Part shown: positions 13,167 to 23,621 of the stretch, piece by piece | Position numbering within the stretch: the first letter of the stretch is position 1 | Layout of the letters: the number at the start of each line of letters is the position of its first letter | NCBI GenBank assembly: GCA_944470555.2 | Contig: OX104134.1 | Location: 111,594,701 to 111,658,700, forward strand | Length of the DNA: 64,000 nucleotides | Source of the DNA: Heterobilharzia americana | Lineage: Eukaryota > Platyhelminthes > Trematoda > Strigeidida > Schistosomatidae | Reading direction: 5' to 3' | The notes under the pieces: generated by a model | What the model saw: only the letters and a program-made list of their open reading frames with translations | Database searches by the model: none | Told to the model about the DNA's origin: nothing | Position numbers and translations under genes: made by a program

Positions 13167-14051
13167 ATGTTTTATGACCTGTTCAATAAACCGCTGACTT
13201 ATTTTTGTATTTCGTGGGTACTTTCTTCAGAATCTCATGAGCATGAAAACAGCGAAGAAGATATTGTACCTCTTCATCGTAGCAAACGTAATGTGGAGTC
13301 ATTTGGCATGGATTTATCTTCAGATCACATCGTTAAAAAGCATAAATTAGTATTTCGCCTTGCTGATATGCCTTCAAATGAACATTTAATAGCAGCCAGC
13401 ATACGTATAAGATATGAAGCAAAACTGTACTCAATAAATTACACGATTCCCACAGCATCCAATTTCGAATGTTCAAACGTTACTGATAACAGCAAAATCA
13501 GTAGCGCTTCTTTCTACTGGCCACTTTCTATATGGTTACATTCTGACCTAAATAATGCAAGTGACATAGATGTTCAAACAGCAGCTATTTTTGAACCAGA
13601 TGATTTACAATGTAGAACACAGTCTACAAAGAATTCATCATTGATAAATTTACCCAATGGATGGTTTCATATACCACTGAATCAACCTGTCTTGCATCTG
13701 ATAGAACGAACCAATCAACAAATCCATGGAAGCAAACAGATTGTAATACAAATTCATTCAGTCGCAAGAAAAAGTTCGTCTTCATACACAAGTTTATATA
13801 ACAATGATAGTTATGTGAATACAGAACAACATGATTACCTTAAAGTGAATAACAAAAGTCAAAGTAACCGGAATCTTATCAGTTCTACCAATTGGTTACA
13901 TAGTGCACCACATTTATTCACTTATCATCGTGATCCCAAGTTAGCTGAATATTTGAAGCGCAAACAAAGGTCAGTTAACTATCCAAACAGTCAATATACA
14001 TTTCATACTGATGGAGTTAGCAATATGAATGCGAAAACTGCAACAAAAAAT
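13167..14051 (+). CDS. BMP-class TGF-beta ligand, prodomain exon
   Basis: This exon encodes the latency/prodomain of a secreted TGF-beta superfamily ligand. Prodomain hallmarks can be read: HKLVFRLADMPSNEHLIAAS (the 'P-x-x-E-x-L-x-A' strand, residues about 60-80), GWFHIPLNQPVLHLIE (about 170) and APHLFTYHRDPKLAEYLKRK (about 250). A basic KRKQR follows near residue 269 and could be a convertase site. The donor AAT|GTAAGT at 14051/14052 is phase 0 and joins in frame to the acceptor at 22210/22211. The ATG at 13167 gives a short hydrophobic stretch (LTYFCISWVLSS) that could be a signal peptide. Alternatively CTTTCTTCAG at 13221-13230 is an acceptor and the start lies further upstream. Schistosomes have a BMP and an activin-like ligand; the partner exon points to the BMP. 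Confidence 0.85.
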
Positions 14052-15949
14052 GTAAGTGTTTTACAGATATCATGTTCATTTATTATCCAAAAACTAATAC
14101 ATTGATAAGCCATTAATGCTTAAGTTTCAATTACATAGCTATGTGTAAAACTCATCGTTTTGATTTAGTGTCCAGTGAAGAAAAATGTGTTTATAATAAG
14201 GTTTGCGTACGTCATTAGTTTATTTTCTGAGGATATAAACTTTTGATCTATTATAAGTACAGTTTTAATGCTAAGTTTTACACGCAATGATGAGTTTTTA
14301 TTTCGGTAAAGTTTTGAACAAAAATTACTACCTGTAATCTGTTAACAGTTGGAATATTTCAGCAATAGTTATTCCATCAATATATGAAACTTTAATTCGG
14401 CACATTTCCAATCTTTTGACCTATCCCTACCAGGAACATTTATGCTTGGTGCCGTTTATACGATGCATCTTTATCAATCCAATTTTTTATAACGGGAAGC
14501 AGTTTTTTATTGCAGAAAGTCAAATAATAAATATGTTACATGGCCTTTTATTTTAAGTTACCCGGGCTTTTAAGTATGAAAAGGCCCACTAACCATATTA
14601 AGCTACACTTTCACGGGTGGTTATTTCAAAAAAGGATGTAGGTAGACAGTACACATAATATTTACCAGAAATACTGGTTTGAATAGCGGTTACACACAAA
14701 ATGAAACAAATGACCAACTTACACTAACATTATGGACCACGATTATTAACATGTGTTCTTCTGATGCCTTTTAAGTTCATTATACAGAATACTGCTAGTT
14801 ATAGACAGTGCATTCTGAAGATTTTGTGTACGCCAACCTAGTTTTCGTTTACACTTCAAATTTAATTAGTACACGTAAACATCAATTCCAGAGTGAGGAT
14901 TCAGTTTCAAAAGTGATTAATACGAGGGATACGAAGTAGAAATGTATAATTCCTAGTCTCAAGACTTGAAGTAATGCCACTTACACAAACTAAAATATTA
15001 TGTCACCTGCATATCAAAAAATCTCATGAATACGGCGCATAGCAAAGATTATCGCTTTAATTCTGTTTTTGTGGTTTGTATTTTATCCTGGATTTCCATT
15101 TCCTTTAAGCTTACATTCTTTTAATTTCTGTAACTTAATGAATTGTACAGCCGAATCCATGCAGCTAGGTTGAAATTCTGAGTCAGTCAGCTTTTGAAGA
15201 TTGCGTCATACCTCTAACGCAGCGAGTGTAACTAGACGTTGAGTAGACAAGCGTGAAACTGGTTACTAAAATTCACAAAGAAGACTTATCGAAGCTGAAC
15301 CAGAAGATTAGGTAGAATAAAGTGAACTCACCATATTTTGTCGCCTTCTGTTCAACCACATTTAGACTGTCAAACTATGATAGATACACAGACAAATTCA
15401 TTCTACTTAATTTAATTATCAAAATGAGTATGGTCCATTGGTGAAAAGTAACGAAAGAATTGAATCAGATTGAGGAACTGTAGATGAAATAAACTGTTAT
15501 TGCTAAAATCAAAGCTTTCCCACGTCAACATAGTCAAATCATCATTTTGCTAAGTGTGTTCAATAGAAAAACGGAATAGACAAAATTACTTAAGTGTATG
15601 TATAAGTTAATAATGTAAATAAAAGGTTTATATTAGGCAAAAGTTGAGTTAGATTTAATCGATTTAGGTCAGATAGCAAAATTGTGGGAATATTGTAAGA
15701 ATCCGCTGGGAAATCGGTTGTGAAACGGCGAAGAAAATGCAAAAATTTCGGAACGGTTCATACTGAATAACGAAGCATACCAGTGGCAACCAGAGAAGTT
15801 GAAAGATAACAATGACCTCTTTTTGGGTACAAAAGCTTGCTTTAATTCTTTTGATGGCAACTGCTTCTGAAAATCTAAGTAAAGTAAAACTGTTTTATTC
15901 GTTGGATATTTTGCATGCAGTAGGAACCTGGAAATCGTGTAGCACATCC

Positions 15950-18921
15950 ATCATTATTATTTTATTATTAGTCCCTTGGGTTCCTAGTGGAACATAGGGC
16001 TTCAGTAGCACGCCTCCAGTGACCTCTGTTCTCTGAGATCTTTTGAACCTGGTTCCACGACAGCCCACAAGCTCTCATTTCCTCCTCGCATGACCTCCTC
16101 CATGTCACCCTCGGACGTCCAACTCGTCGCTTCCCATGGGGATTCCACTCGAGGGCCTGACGCGTGATGTCCTCAGTCGGCCTTCTCAGTGCATGGCCAA
16201 TCCATCTCCACTTCTTCCTGCATATTTGTTGCGTGATAGGTTCTTGGTTGGTTCGTTCCCAGAGTTCCTTGTTGCTTATTTTTTCTGGCCATCTGATCTT
16301 CAGCAGCGAGCGTAAGCAGTTGTTGATGAATGTCTGTAGTTTATTGGAAATGCCTTTCGTGACGCGCCAAGTCTCTGAGCCATACAAGAGCACTGACTTG
16401 ACGTTGGTGTTGAAAATCCGTATCTTGTTCCGCATGCTGAGTGCAGAAGATCTCCACACTGGTTTCAGGCTAATGAACGCCTGTCTTGCTTTTCCGATTC
16501 TGACTTTGACGTCCTCGTCCGTCCCGCCTGTAGTTGAAACAGTGCTTCCTAGATAAGTGAAGGAGGTTACTTCCTTCAAGTTTCTCCCGTTGACGGTGAT
16601 TGGAGTTTGTTGTTGTTGTTGATGTTGGTGGTGCGGTATCTTCATCACTTCTGTCTTCTCTATATTCACCTGAAGTCCCGTCTTAGCTGCCTCTTCTGTC
16701 AACTTGTTAGTTTTTGCCTGCAGATCTTCAAGTTTATGTGACATTAGGCATAAGTCATCGGCGAAATCCAAGTCTTCTAGGTTCTTTTCCGTCGTCCAGT
16801 GTATCCCCCTCTTCTCGCTGCCTACTGTTTGCTGCATGATCCAGTCCACCACAATAAGGAATATCATGGGGGATAGTAGGCAACCTTGTTTCACTCCTGT
16901 CTTCACTTCAAAGGCATCACTGAGCTTCCCATTGTGGATTACTTGGCATGTGGCATCTTCATATAGTTGTTGAATGAGGCGGATAAAGGTTTGCGGTACT
17001 CCGTAGTATTGAAGCAGTTTCCAAATTACTTCTCGGTCGACGCTGTCAAAGGCCTTCTCAAAGTCGATGAAGTTGAGGTATAGAGCTGATTGCCATTCTA
17101 CGCTCTGTTCTATGATGATACGAAGCGTTGCAATTTGGTCAGCACATGATTTGTACTTCCTGAAGCCTGCCTGTTCCGGTCGCAGTTTTGAATCCAGTGC
17201 GTCTTTAAGCCTCTCCAGGATGATGCGGCTTAATATTTTACTTGGGGTGGACAGGAGAGTGATTCCGCGCCAGTTCTTGCAAGCACTGAGGTCTCCCTTC
17301 TTCGGCAGTTTGACAAGGTAACCCTTCTTCCAATCGTCAGGTACCTTCTCTTCCCTCCACACCTTCTGCAATAGTGGTGTGAGCATGTCCGCTGTTGTCT
17401 CTGCATCTGTTCTCAGTGCTTCTGGCGGTATTCCATCTGGTCCTGCTGCTTTCCCGCATTTCAGTAGCTTTATGGCGTTCAGGACTTCCATTTTCGTTGG
17501 GGGATTTATGTTCACTTGTAATTCAGCGGCTGCAGGTGGTATTTCTGGACGAAGTGCAGGTGGTGGTCGATTCAAGAGCTTCTTGAAGTGGTCGGCCCAT
17601 CGTTTCCTCTGTTTCTCTTCTTTTGTAATTAAATTTCCTTCTTCATCTTTTATTGGTTTCATCTGTGTTGGTCTCTTCCCTGATAGCAACCTGGTTATTT
17701 GATACAATGTCGTCAGGTCTCTCTTACCTGCAGCCTGTTCTGCTTCACTTGCCAGTGTTTCGTAGAAGTGTCTTTTGTCTTTGCGTGCACTCTTCTTCAC
17801 TTCTTTGTCCAGTGTTTTATACATTGTGCTCAGTTCCTCTTGTCGTTGAGCATCCTTGCACTGGTTTATCTTCTGCTTCACCATCCTCCTCTCCTCTATC
17901 AGCTTCCAGGTATCCGTCGAGATCCATTCCTTGTCTTCTTTCTTCTTCCTTCCTAATACTGTTGTGCAGGTTTCTTTCCACATAGCTTTCAAAGACTTCC
18001 AGTGTTCTTCCACACAGGTTTCTTCAGGGATGTCCCTCGATGTCTCCCATTTTGTCTTGATGGCTGCTTTGAAGATCTCCTTTGTAGTTTCATCCTTCAG
18101 TTTCCGAGTGTTGTACTTGAATTGAGGTCTATCACCAGCTTCCTTGAAGGCTTTTAACTTGATTTGGAAGGTTCCTTGCACTAGATAGTGGTCTGAACCT
18201 ACATCTGCTCCTCTTCTTGACCTTGTGTTAAGTAGACTGCGTCTCCATTTTCTTGAGATTGAGATAAAGTCGATTTGATTTTTAGTGTGTCCATCTGGTG
18301 AAGTCCATGTCGCTTTGTGGATATCCTTGTGCCTGAACACACTGCCTCCAATCACCAAATCGTTGAATGCACAGAATTCTGCAAACAATTCTCCATTCTC
18401 ATTCATTTCACCTAGCGCCTCTCGACCCATGGTTAGTTCTCTTCCCGTGTTGTCCCCTCCCAGTTTGGCATTCATGTCGCCCATTAGAATTTTGATATCG
18501 CCAACTGACGTCTTGTCCAGTGTTGATTGAAGTTGTCTGTAGAATTCCTCCTTTTTCTCTTGCTCTGCATTATTTGTAGGTGCATAACATTGTATGATTG
18601 TGACCTTTCTTCCTTTTGAGTTGAATCTTGCTGTCATGATCCTGGAGGAGATTGGTTCCCACTGCATGAGAGCCTTCGATGCTCTTGAGGACATCATGAT
18701 AGCCACTCCCTCAGTGTGCTCGTGGTTGGCGTCTGGGTGACCGGAGTAGATTATTGATTCTCCAGTTGACAGTTTGGAGAGTCCACTCCCATTCCATCTG
18801 CTTTCGCAAATCCCAAGCACTTCGATGTTATACCTTCTCATCTCCTTTGCAATCTGGGCTGCCTTACTGGGTTCAAACATCGTGCGGACATTCCATGTCC
18901 CCACGTTTACTTTCGCTTTCT
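15950..18921 (-). mobile_element. RTE-type non-LTR retrotransposon with intact ORF, 5'-truncated
   Basis: On the - strand the element starts abruptly at about 18921 with AGAAAGCGAAAGTAAACGTG, the point where copies A and B have further leader sequence, so it is probably 5'-truncated. It ends at about 15950 in AACCCAAGGGACTAATAATAAAATAATAATG, the TAA-rich RTE tail. It sits in the BMP intron in antisense orientation. No target-site duplication could be fixed by eye. Unlike copies A and B, its coding frame is uninterrupted, which argues for a young insertion. Confidence 0.92.
15968..18904 (-). CDS. RTE retrotransposon AP-endonuclease/reverse transcriptase, 978 codons
   Basis: This is the replication protein of an RTE element: it nicks the target and reverse-transcribes the element RNA at the nick. 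The N-terminal APE domain shows GTWNVRTMFEP, GICESRWNGSG (catalytic Glu), IQCYAPTN, LMGDMNAKLGG, IDFISISRKW and the terminal SDH (about residue 236). The RT domain shows CGKAAGPDGIPPEAL, KNWRGITLLS, EQAGFRKYKSCADQI, FEKAFDSVDREVIW (about 616), VKQGCLLSP and the catalytic FADD (about 711-714), followed by the C-terminal YLGSTVS block. No stop interrupts the frame. The start is problematic: the first codon of the frame is GTG where copy B has ATG, and a TAG lies six codons upstream, so the true N-terminus or a short upstream ORF has probably been lost by 5' truncation. Expression in this state is uncertain. Confidence 0.92.
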   Translation of the reverse strand: MGTWNVRTMFEPSKAAQIAKEMRRYNIEVLGICESRWNGSGLSKLSTGESIIYSGHPDANHEHTEGVAIMMSSRASKALMQWEPISSRIMTARFNSKGRKVTIIQCYAPTNNAEQEKKEEFYRQLQSTLDKTSVGDIKILMGDMNAKLGGDNTGRELTMGREALGEMNENGELFAEFCAFNDLVIGGSVFRHKDIHKATWTSPDGHTKNQIDFISISRKWRRSLLNTRSRRGADVGSDHYLVQGTFQIKLKAFKEAGDRPQFKYNTRKLKDETTKEIFKAAIKTKWETSRDIPEETCVEEHWKSLKAMWKETCTTVLGRKKKEDKEWISTDTWKLIEERRMVKQKINQCKDAQRQEELSTMYKTLDKEVKKSARKDKRHFYETLASEAEQAAGKRDLTTLYQITRLLSGKRPTQMKPIKDEEGNLITKEEKQRKRWADHFKKLLNRPPPALRPEIPPAAAELQVNINPPTKMEVLNAIKLLKCGKAAGPDGIPPEALRTDAETTADMLTPLLQKVWREEKVPDDWKKGYLVKLPKKGDLSACKNWRGITLLSTPSKILSRIILERLKDALDSKLRPEQAGFRKYKSCADQIATLRIIIEQSVEWQSALYLNFIDFEKAFDSVDREVIWKLLQYYGVPQTFIRLIQQLYEDATCQVIHNGKLSDAFEVKTGVKQGCLLSPMIFLIVVDWIMQQTVGSEKRGIHWTTEKNLEDLDFADDLCLMSHKLEDLQAKTNKLTEEAAKTGLQVNIEKTEVMKIPHHQHQQQQQTPITVNGRNLKEVTSFTYLGSTVSTTGGTDEDVKVRIGKARQAFISLKPVWRSSALSMRNKIRIFNTNVKSVLLYGSETWRVTKGISNKLQTFINNCLRSLLKIRWPEKISNKELWERTNQEPITQQICRKKWRWIGHALRRPTEDITRQALEWNPHGKRRVGRPRVTWRRSCEEEMRACGLSWNQVQKISENRGHWRRATEALCSTRNPRD

Positions 18922-21900
18922 AAAACCAAGAACTACTACTTTCATTCCTATAAAAATATGATTATTTCATGACAGCTTTATATCGAAAATGGGAACCTAT
19001 AGTTCGAGTCAGGTTTCCTAATATAATTTTTTAGTACTATGTTTGAACAGTTAAAATACCACCAACTTATCAAAAATATTGGTATGAATAGTGCAATATT
19101 AGAATAACCTGCAGCTTGTTCATCAGTAATCAGTTCTATTCTCAAGCACGAATATATGCTACCATTGAATGGAAATGATCTTTATCAATATAATTACACC
19201 AACTGTTAGACTTTTTCAATTACCAATACTCATATTGATATCAGTGGTGAAAATTCGATAAGCTTATAATTTTAAACTGTAGCATTTAATTTCCAGAGAT
19301 TATAGACATTTTTTATATTGAATGCAGTGTTCAATGCAGATTGATACAATGGAGTATACCAGATGGGGAAAACAATAAACTATTATTCATTTAAAAATGG
19401 ATGGAGAGATTTTGCAGTTTATTAAGGCGTCCAGTTGTTTCACCCAAACCATGTAATGTTTAGGCATTTTTTAAAAAGAAGCATATTTTTTCATAATGAC
19501 AGCCGACATAATTTCAGTCTTTAAGCGAAATATAAGGATGAAAGTAGTCTGTCAATCTACATACCTCAAGCAATTAGATTTTATCAGGAATTTTGCACGC
19601 GTCTGTTCATTTATTTCGACAAATTTTCATTTCAAATAGCTTTTAAGATTTTAATTTAATAGCATATTGTATTTTCATTCAACTGTTCACAAAGACTAGA
19701 TTATTTGATGGAATAGCTTAGGTTGGCACCCGCAAGAGTACAATCCAATGGACTCGGTAGCAACACAGTATAGTATTGATTAAGTCTTTCTTGAAATAAA
19801 ACTAAATGGAAATAAGCAAATTAGAAAAAGAAATTAAGGAGACAAGAGTTACCCTTCATGCAAGTAGCCTTCAAAGAGTCATTTATATTCTTTCTTTGGT
19901 ACTTTTACATTGCTCAAAATTGAAACGTTATTAAACTAGTGAAAGTAGGAGATTAAAATGGAGAATGGAGTTTAGGAAAAAGGCTATACTTACAGATGGG
20001 TTTCCTTCTTACTACTAGACAGTATATGCTGTTATCTTTATGCAAGCTGCCTACTAGACACTACGCGTCTATAACTGTCAAATAAATGTATAAAAATATA
20101 CAGGTTGTTAATAAACGATCAATGAATAATACTTTTTGCAGCTTCTACTTTTCATCGTGTCAATATTGGAAAAATTAATTACTTCAGGTTAAAATCAATG
20201 AAATATCTTTTCCCCTACTCAGTTTGTTCACAATCTGGCAGTAATAATTCATGTATTATAGCTTATTGATAAACGCTGTTAAAGTTTATAGTAGTCCTTT
20301 GTCGATATGAATTTATGGTGTACGTAAAATGTCATAAAAGAAATATAAACTATGCATTAACTTTAATAGGACTAAGCTGAAAACTTCATGTGCTATGTGG
20401 TATCCACCAATTAAATTTAGAGATGGATATTGTAATGAAAATGTACAGGTTTTTTAAATGACAGTCGAATATTCTAATTTCTTTATATCACTATGTCTCA
20501 TTTCACTCCACTAAAAAGCAACAGCATAAGGTACGTAAATCAGTATAACTCGGAAGACACTTTTATACGGCTTAGTTCTTCTATAAATTATAAAACCAAA
20601 AAGGTGACCAATATACATACTGATGGCTTATAGCATTAATTCTAAAGACAGTGTGAAGACTGGAATTTACATCCAATCAATTTTATGTACGTAAAGAAAA
20701 AGGTTCCAGTGTCGTCAGGTGCGGCTAATCACTTATAGAATATGCTGCATATGTTTACTGTTGCTAATGTACAAGTTTTTTACGCTCACAAAAATAAATG
20801 AGCACTTTCAGAAAATGAGACACAACCTTTTATTCGAAGTTTCTCTACAAAATCCAATGTCTGGTTTATTGTAAACCTTTATATGCACTGAGATTACCAA
20901 GCGTTTTGCATTATTACGTAAATAATAAAGTCACCAATTAATTTTCGTTTACTATAAGCAGTTTGTTCTTATCAAGCGTAGTAAATGATTCGAAATTAGC
21001 TTCTCTCGACTCATTCCCTACAATTCTACTGTCTACTTCTGAACTCTGGTAAAAGGCTATGTAAAAACAGCATCGCTAGGTATCAAGTATACTGAAACAT
21101 ACAACTTTCCAAGACACTTTAAGTTGGCGGATAAATATCTGTCTTAGTTCTACCATAGTCTGAAATTTCAAATATTGGTGATAAACTCTCTCTAGATTTT
21201 CTGAATTTCGGGCTCCCCTTATAGAAAAGCCCAGCAAATCATGTCATGTATTCGGAGTGCATAAAGACTGGGAGTTTTCTGAAAATTAATTTAGCAACAA
21301 GTACATATGGCTATGAAAGAGTTCCGATATTTAAGAATGCTAGAACGATATCAGTCCCGGATACATACGGAAGTGGTTGTTAAACCTCTCAGGATGCGGT
21401 TCTCCTTTCTGCAGACATCACATGTAGAGTTTGCTCATCTAAAAAAATCCACTAATTTACCGGTGTTGCATTGGTCAAATTCCTACTGTTTGAACTCCAA
21501 AGTGTACCAGTAGCACCTCATGAATAATCTTTCCAAAGTTACAGAGTCCATTTTCTCAGAAATAGGATAATTAAAGGGTGATCTCAATATACACCACAAC
21601 TCAATAACATAAAAGTACGTCCTTACAACTTCCTAATAAGTGTTTATCACGGTCAAAACGGGTAAAATATATAAATCAATACAAGGTGTATACCTTATAG
21701 AACTCAAATGTGTTATGCTAATAGTGCCACTTTGTTCACGACAGCTACTACTGAAGAACAAGCTGTTCGACTACTAAACCAGTCTGATATGAATGTGGCC
21801 TGATCTCATAAAAATGACCACTTCCAAGATCCCCAACCTGTTTGAATTTCCGAAAAACACCATGTTTTTAGCTACACAGCGAAATCCTACTGCACAAGTA

Positions 21901-22210
21901 GATAAGGAGAAAGAACTGATTGGCTATTTGAAAACAGTAAGAACTCAGCAAAATGAAATCTTAGTAAGATAATTCTGTAGTGTATAAATAACTGGTGATT
22001 ATTTTTGGTTCATTCCATCAGTGAATGAGTATAGGTGCTTAAAAATGTGGTGTTAAATTCATATTCATTTACTTGCTGTTTACTATTCTGTTGAGTAAGT
22101 AACCAACCAGGTTTTATTCAGAATAGTTTTTATTAAAGGGGTTACAGATATTTGCATAATAGTTCATTACATATTAGCATGCTTACACAGTGTTAATTTC
22201 CTTGAAACAG

Positions 22211-22914
22211 ATAAAAGATAAAAAAATAGCAAGACGCTATAAACGGCTGAAACGGTTACTCAGTGAAAGTTTGAAACAGCAGAGGCACATTGAAGAACAA
22301 CGGAAAAGTGTACAACAGGATGCACAAACATTCACCAAACTAAGATCACGTCGACGAGCACATTACCAACGTCGTCATAATCGTTCTAGTAAAGATCGTT
22401 ATTATTATGCTGATATGGATTCAGTGAATGGAATGATCGATGCTCAGGGTATAAATGAAGATGCTTCTCCGAATCGACAAATAACCCCAAACCCATATGA
22501 CGACAATCGAGAAAATAATGGTCCACAGCAATATCAGTATGATATCACAAGGTCATATCATTCTAATATACTGCAAACAAGCAATCATCATTATCTTGAT
22601 ACAACCTGTCAAAGGCGTGAATTAATTATAAATTTTGATGCTGTCGGATGGGCTGGGTGGGTAATTGCCCCCAGGCCTATAATGCGCGTTACTGTTTAGG
22701 TCAGTGTCCCTTTCCATTATCAACACATTATAATACAACAAACCATGCTGTACTCTTACAACTAGTTCATCTTCTTGATGTGGCAAGAATACCCGGTCCA
22801 TGTTGTGTACCGAACCAACTTTCCTCACAGTCACTATTATATCATAGTCAAAATGGTGATGTTGTACTAAGAGTGTATGAAGATATGGTTGTAGAAAGTT
22901 GTGCTTGTCGTTAA
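22211..22914 (+). CDS. BMP/Dpp-class ligand, cleavage-site and cystine-knot exon (frameshifted)
   Basis: The exon supplies the end of the prodomain, the basic cleavage region (RSRR, then QRRHNR) and the mature signalling domain, secreted as a dimer that binds type I/II serine kinase receptors. The seven-cysteine pattern of the BMP/Dpp class is complete: CQRRELIINF, then ARYCLGQCPFPL, TNHA, PGPCCVP and YEDMVVESCACR before the TAA. Activins would have nine cysteines. The acceptor after CAG at 22210 is phase 0. The exon is 704 bp, one short of a multiple of three. The frame breaks between WAGWVIAP and QAYNARYC, in the C run at 22668-22672; as written, translation would end at a TAG about 22697 and lose six of the seven knot cysteines. 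A sequencing/assembly error is the likeliest cause, because everything downstream is conserved. Confidence 0.9.
22668..22672 (+). other. Frame break in a C homopolymer inside the BMP knot
   Basis: Five Cs stand between ATTG and AGGCC. The conserved reading before the run (FDAVGWAGWVIAP) and after it (QAYNARYCLGQ) lie in different frames, and the 704-bp exon length between phase-0 acceptor and stop shows the same one-base shortage independently. Confidence 0.85.
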
Positions 22915-23527
22915 TTCAGAAAGGGATATAACAACAGAGAGCTACATTGAAAGTTTTCACCTTAGACATATACACATGAGTAAACATATGTGTCTGATCA
23001 TAGCACCAATGGCAAATACAGTTGGTATTATCATTATTAACTAATCTTCTTTTCATGATCAATATTGTTATGACTTTTATTTTGAATATAAACTACATAT
23101 ACATAAATCAACGTATATAAAATTGAAAACCTTCATCGAACTTCCACATATATGAATCTTTTTTTTTACTCATGTAAGTGTCTTTCTACATTTATTCTCA
23201 AAATAAGTGGGAAACTTTTCAACTTTTTAGTTTTTTCCATATTGTCTTTAAAAAAATATTCTATTCATTCAAAATATATTTCATCATCTCAGTATAAAAC
23301 ACTGTGAATTCATAATTGTAAAACAACTATGTTTTTCATTTAATTGTTCATTTATGTTGGGATTGAAGAACAGCGCGCTCTTTTGTTGAGTGAATTTTAC
23401 TGCACAAACAATCGAAGAGGAGAAATAATGCACCTGATAAGTTACATAATTTTTTTTGTATAACAGTAATAATTCAGTATATAATTCCTATCATTTCTCT
23501 GGATATGAAAACCACACTCCGTTCAAA

Positions 23528-23529
<2 letters not shown>

Positions 23530-23561
<32 letters not shown>
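23530..23561. repeat. (AT)n microsatellite
   Basis: About 16 uninterrupted AT units are directly visible. Confidence 0.95.
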
Positions 23562-23563
<2 letters not shown>

Positions 23564-23615
23564 TTACCTAACTAAAAAATATATGTACTATATTCACTGC
23601 TTATATTTTTCATTG

Positions 23616-23621
23616 AATAAA
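23616..23621 (+). terminator. Candidate poly(A) signal of the BMP gene
   Basis: AATAAA about 700 bp after the stop codon. Such hexamers are common by chance in AT-rich DNA, so transcript evidence would be needed to confirm the use of this one. Confidence 0.3.

Larger units (their letters stand above)
14052..22210 (+). other. BMP intron (8.2 kb) with an antisense RTE insertion
   Basis: The intron is bounded by GTAAGT at 14052 and by TTTCCTTGAAACAG ending at 22210, phase 0 on both sides. Besides the RTE at 15950-18921 (-), the rest (14060-15950 and 18925-22210) is AT-rich DNA in which no exon or repeat was recognised. A small additional exon cannot be excluded, but none is needed to join the two BMP parts. 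Confidence 0.7.

Noticed and set aside
13228..13230. Splice acceptor CTTTCTTCAG as the definite 5' border of the BMP prodomain exon
   Set aside because: Plausible, but the in-frame ATG at 13167 gives a possible signal peptide; the sequence alone cannot decide, so the ATG was kept with the alternative noted.
16164..18530. Many + strand ORFs of 60-130 codons over the RTE at 15950-18921
   Set aside because: They are antisense shadows of the intact - strand RTE frame and have no domain. The same applies to those over copies A and B.
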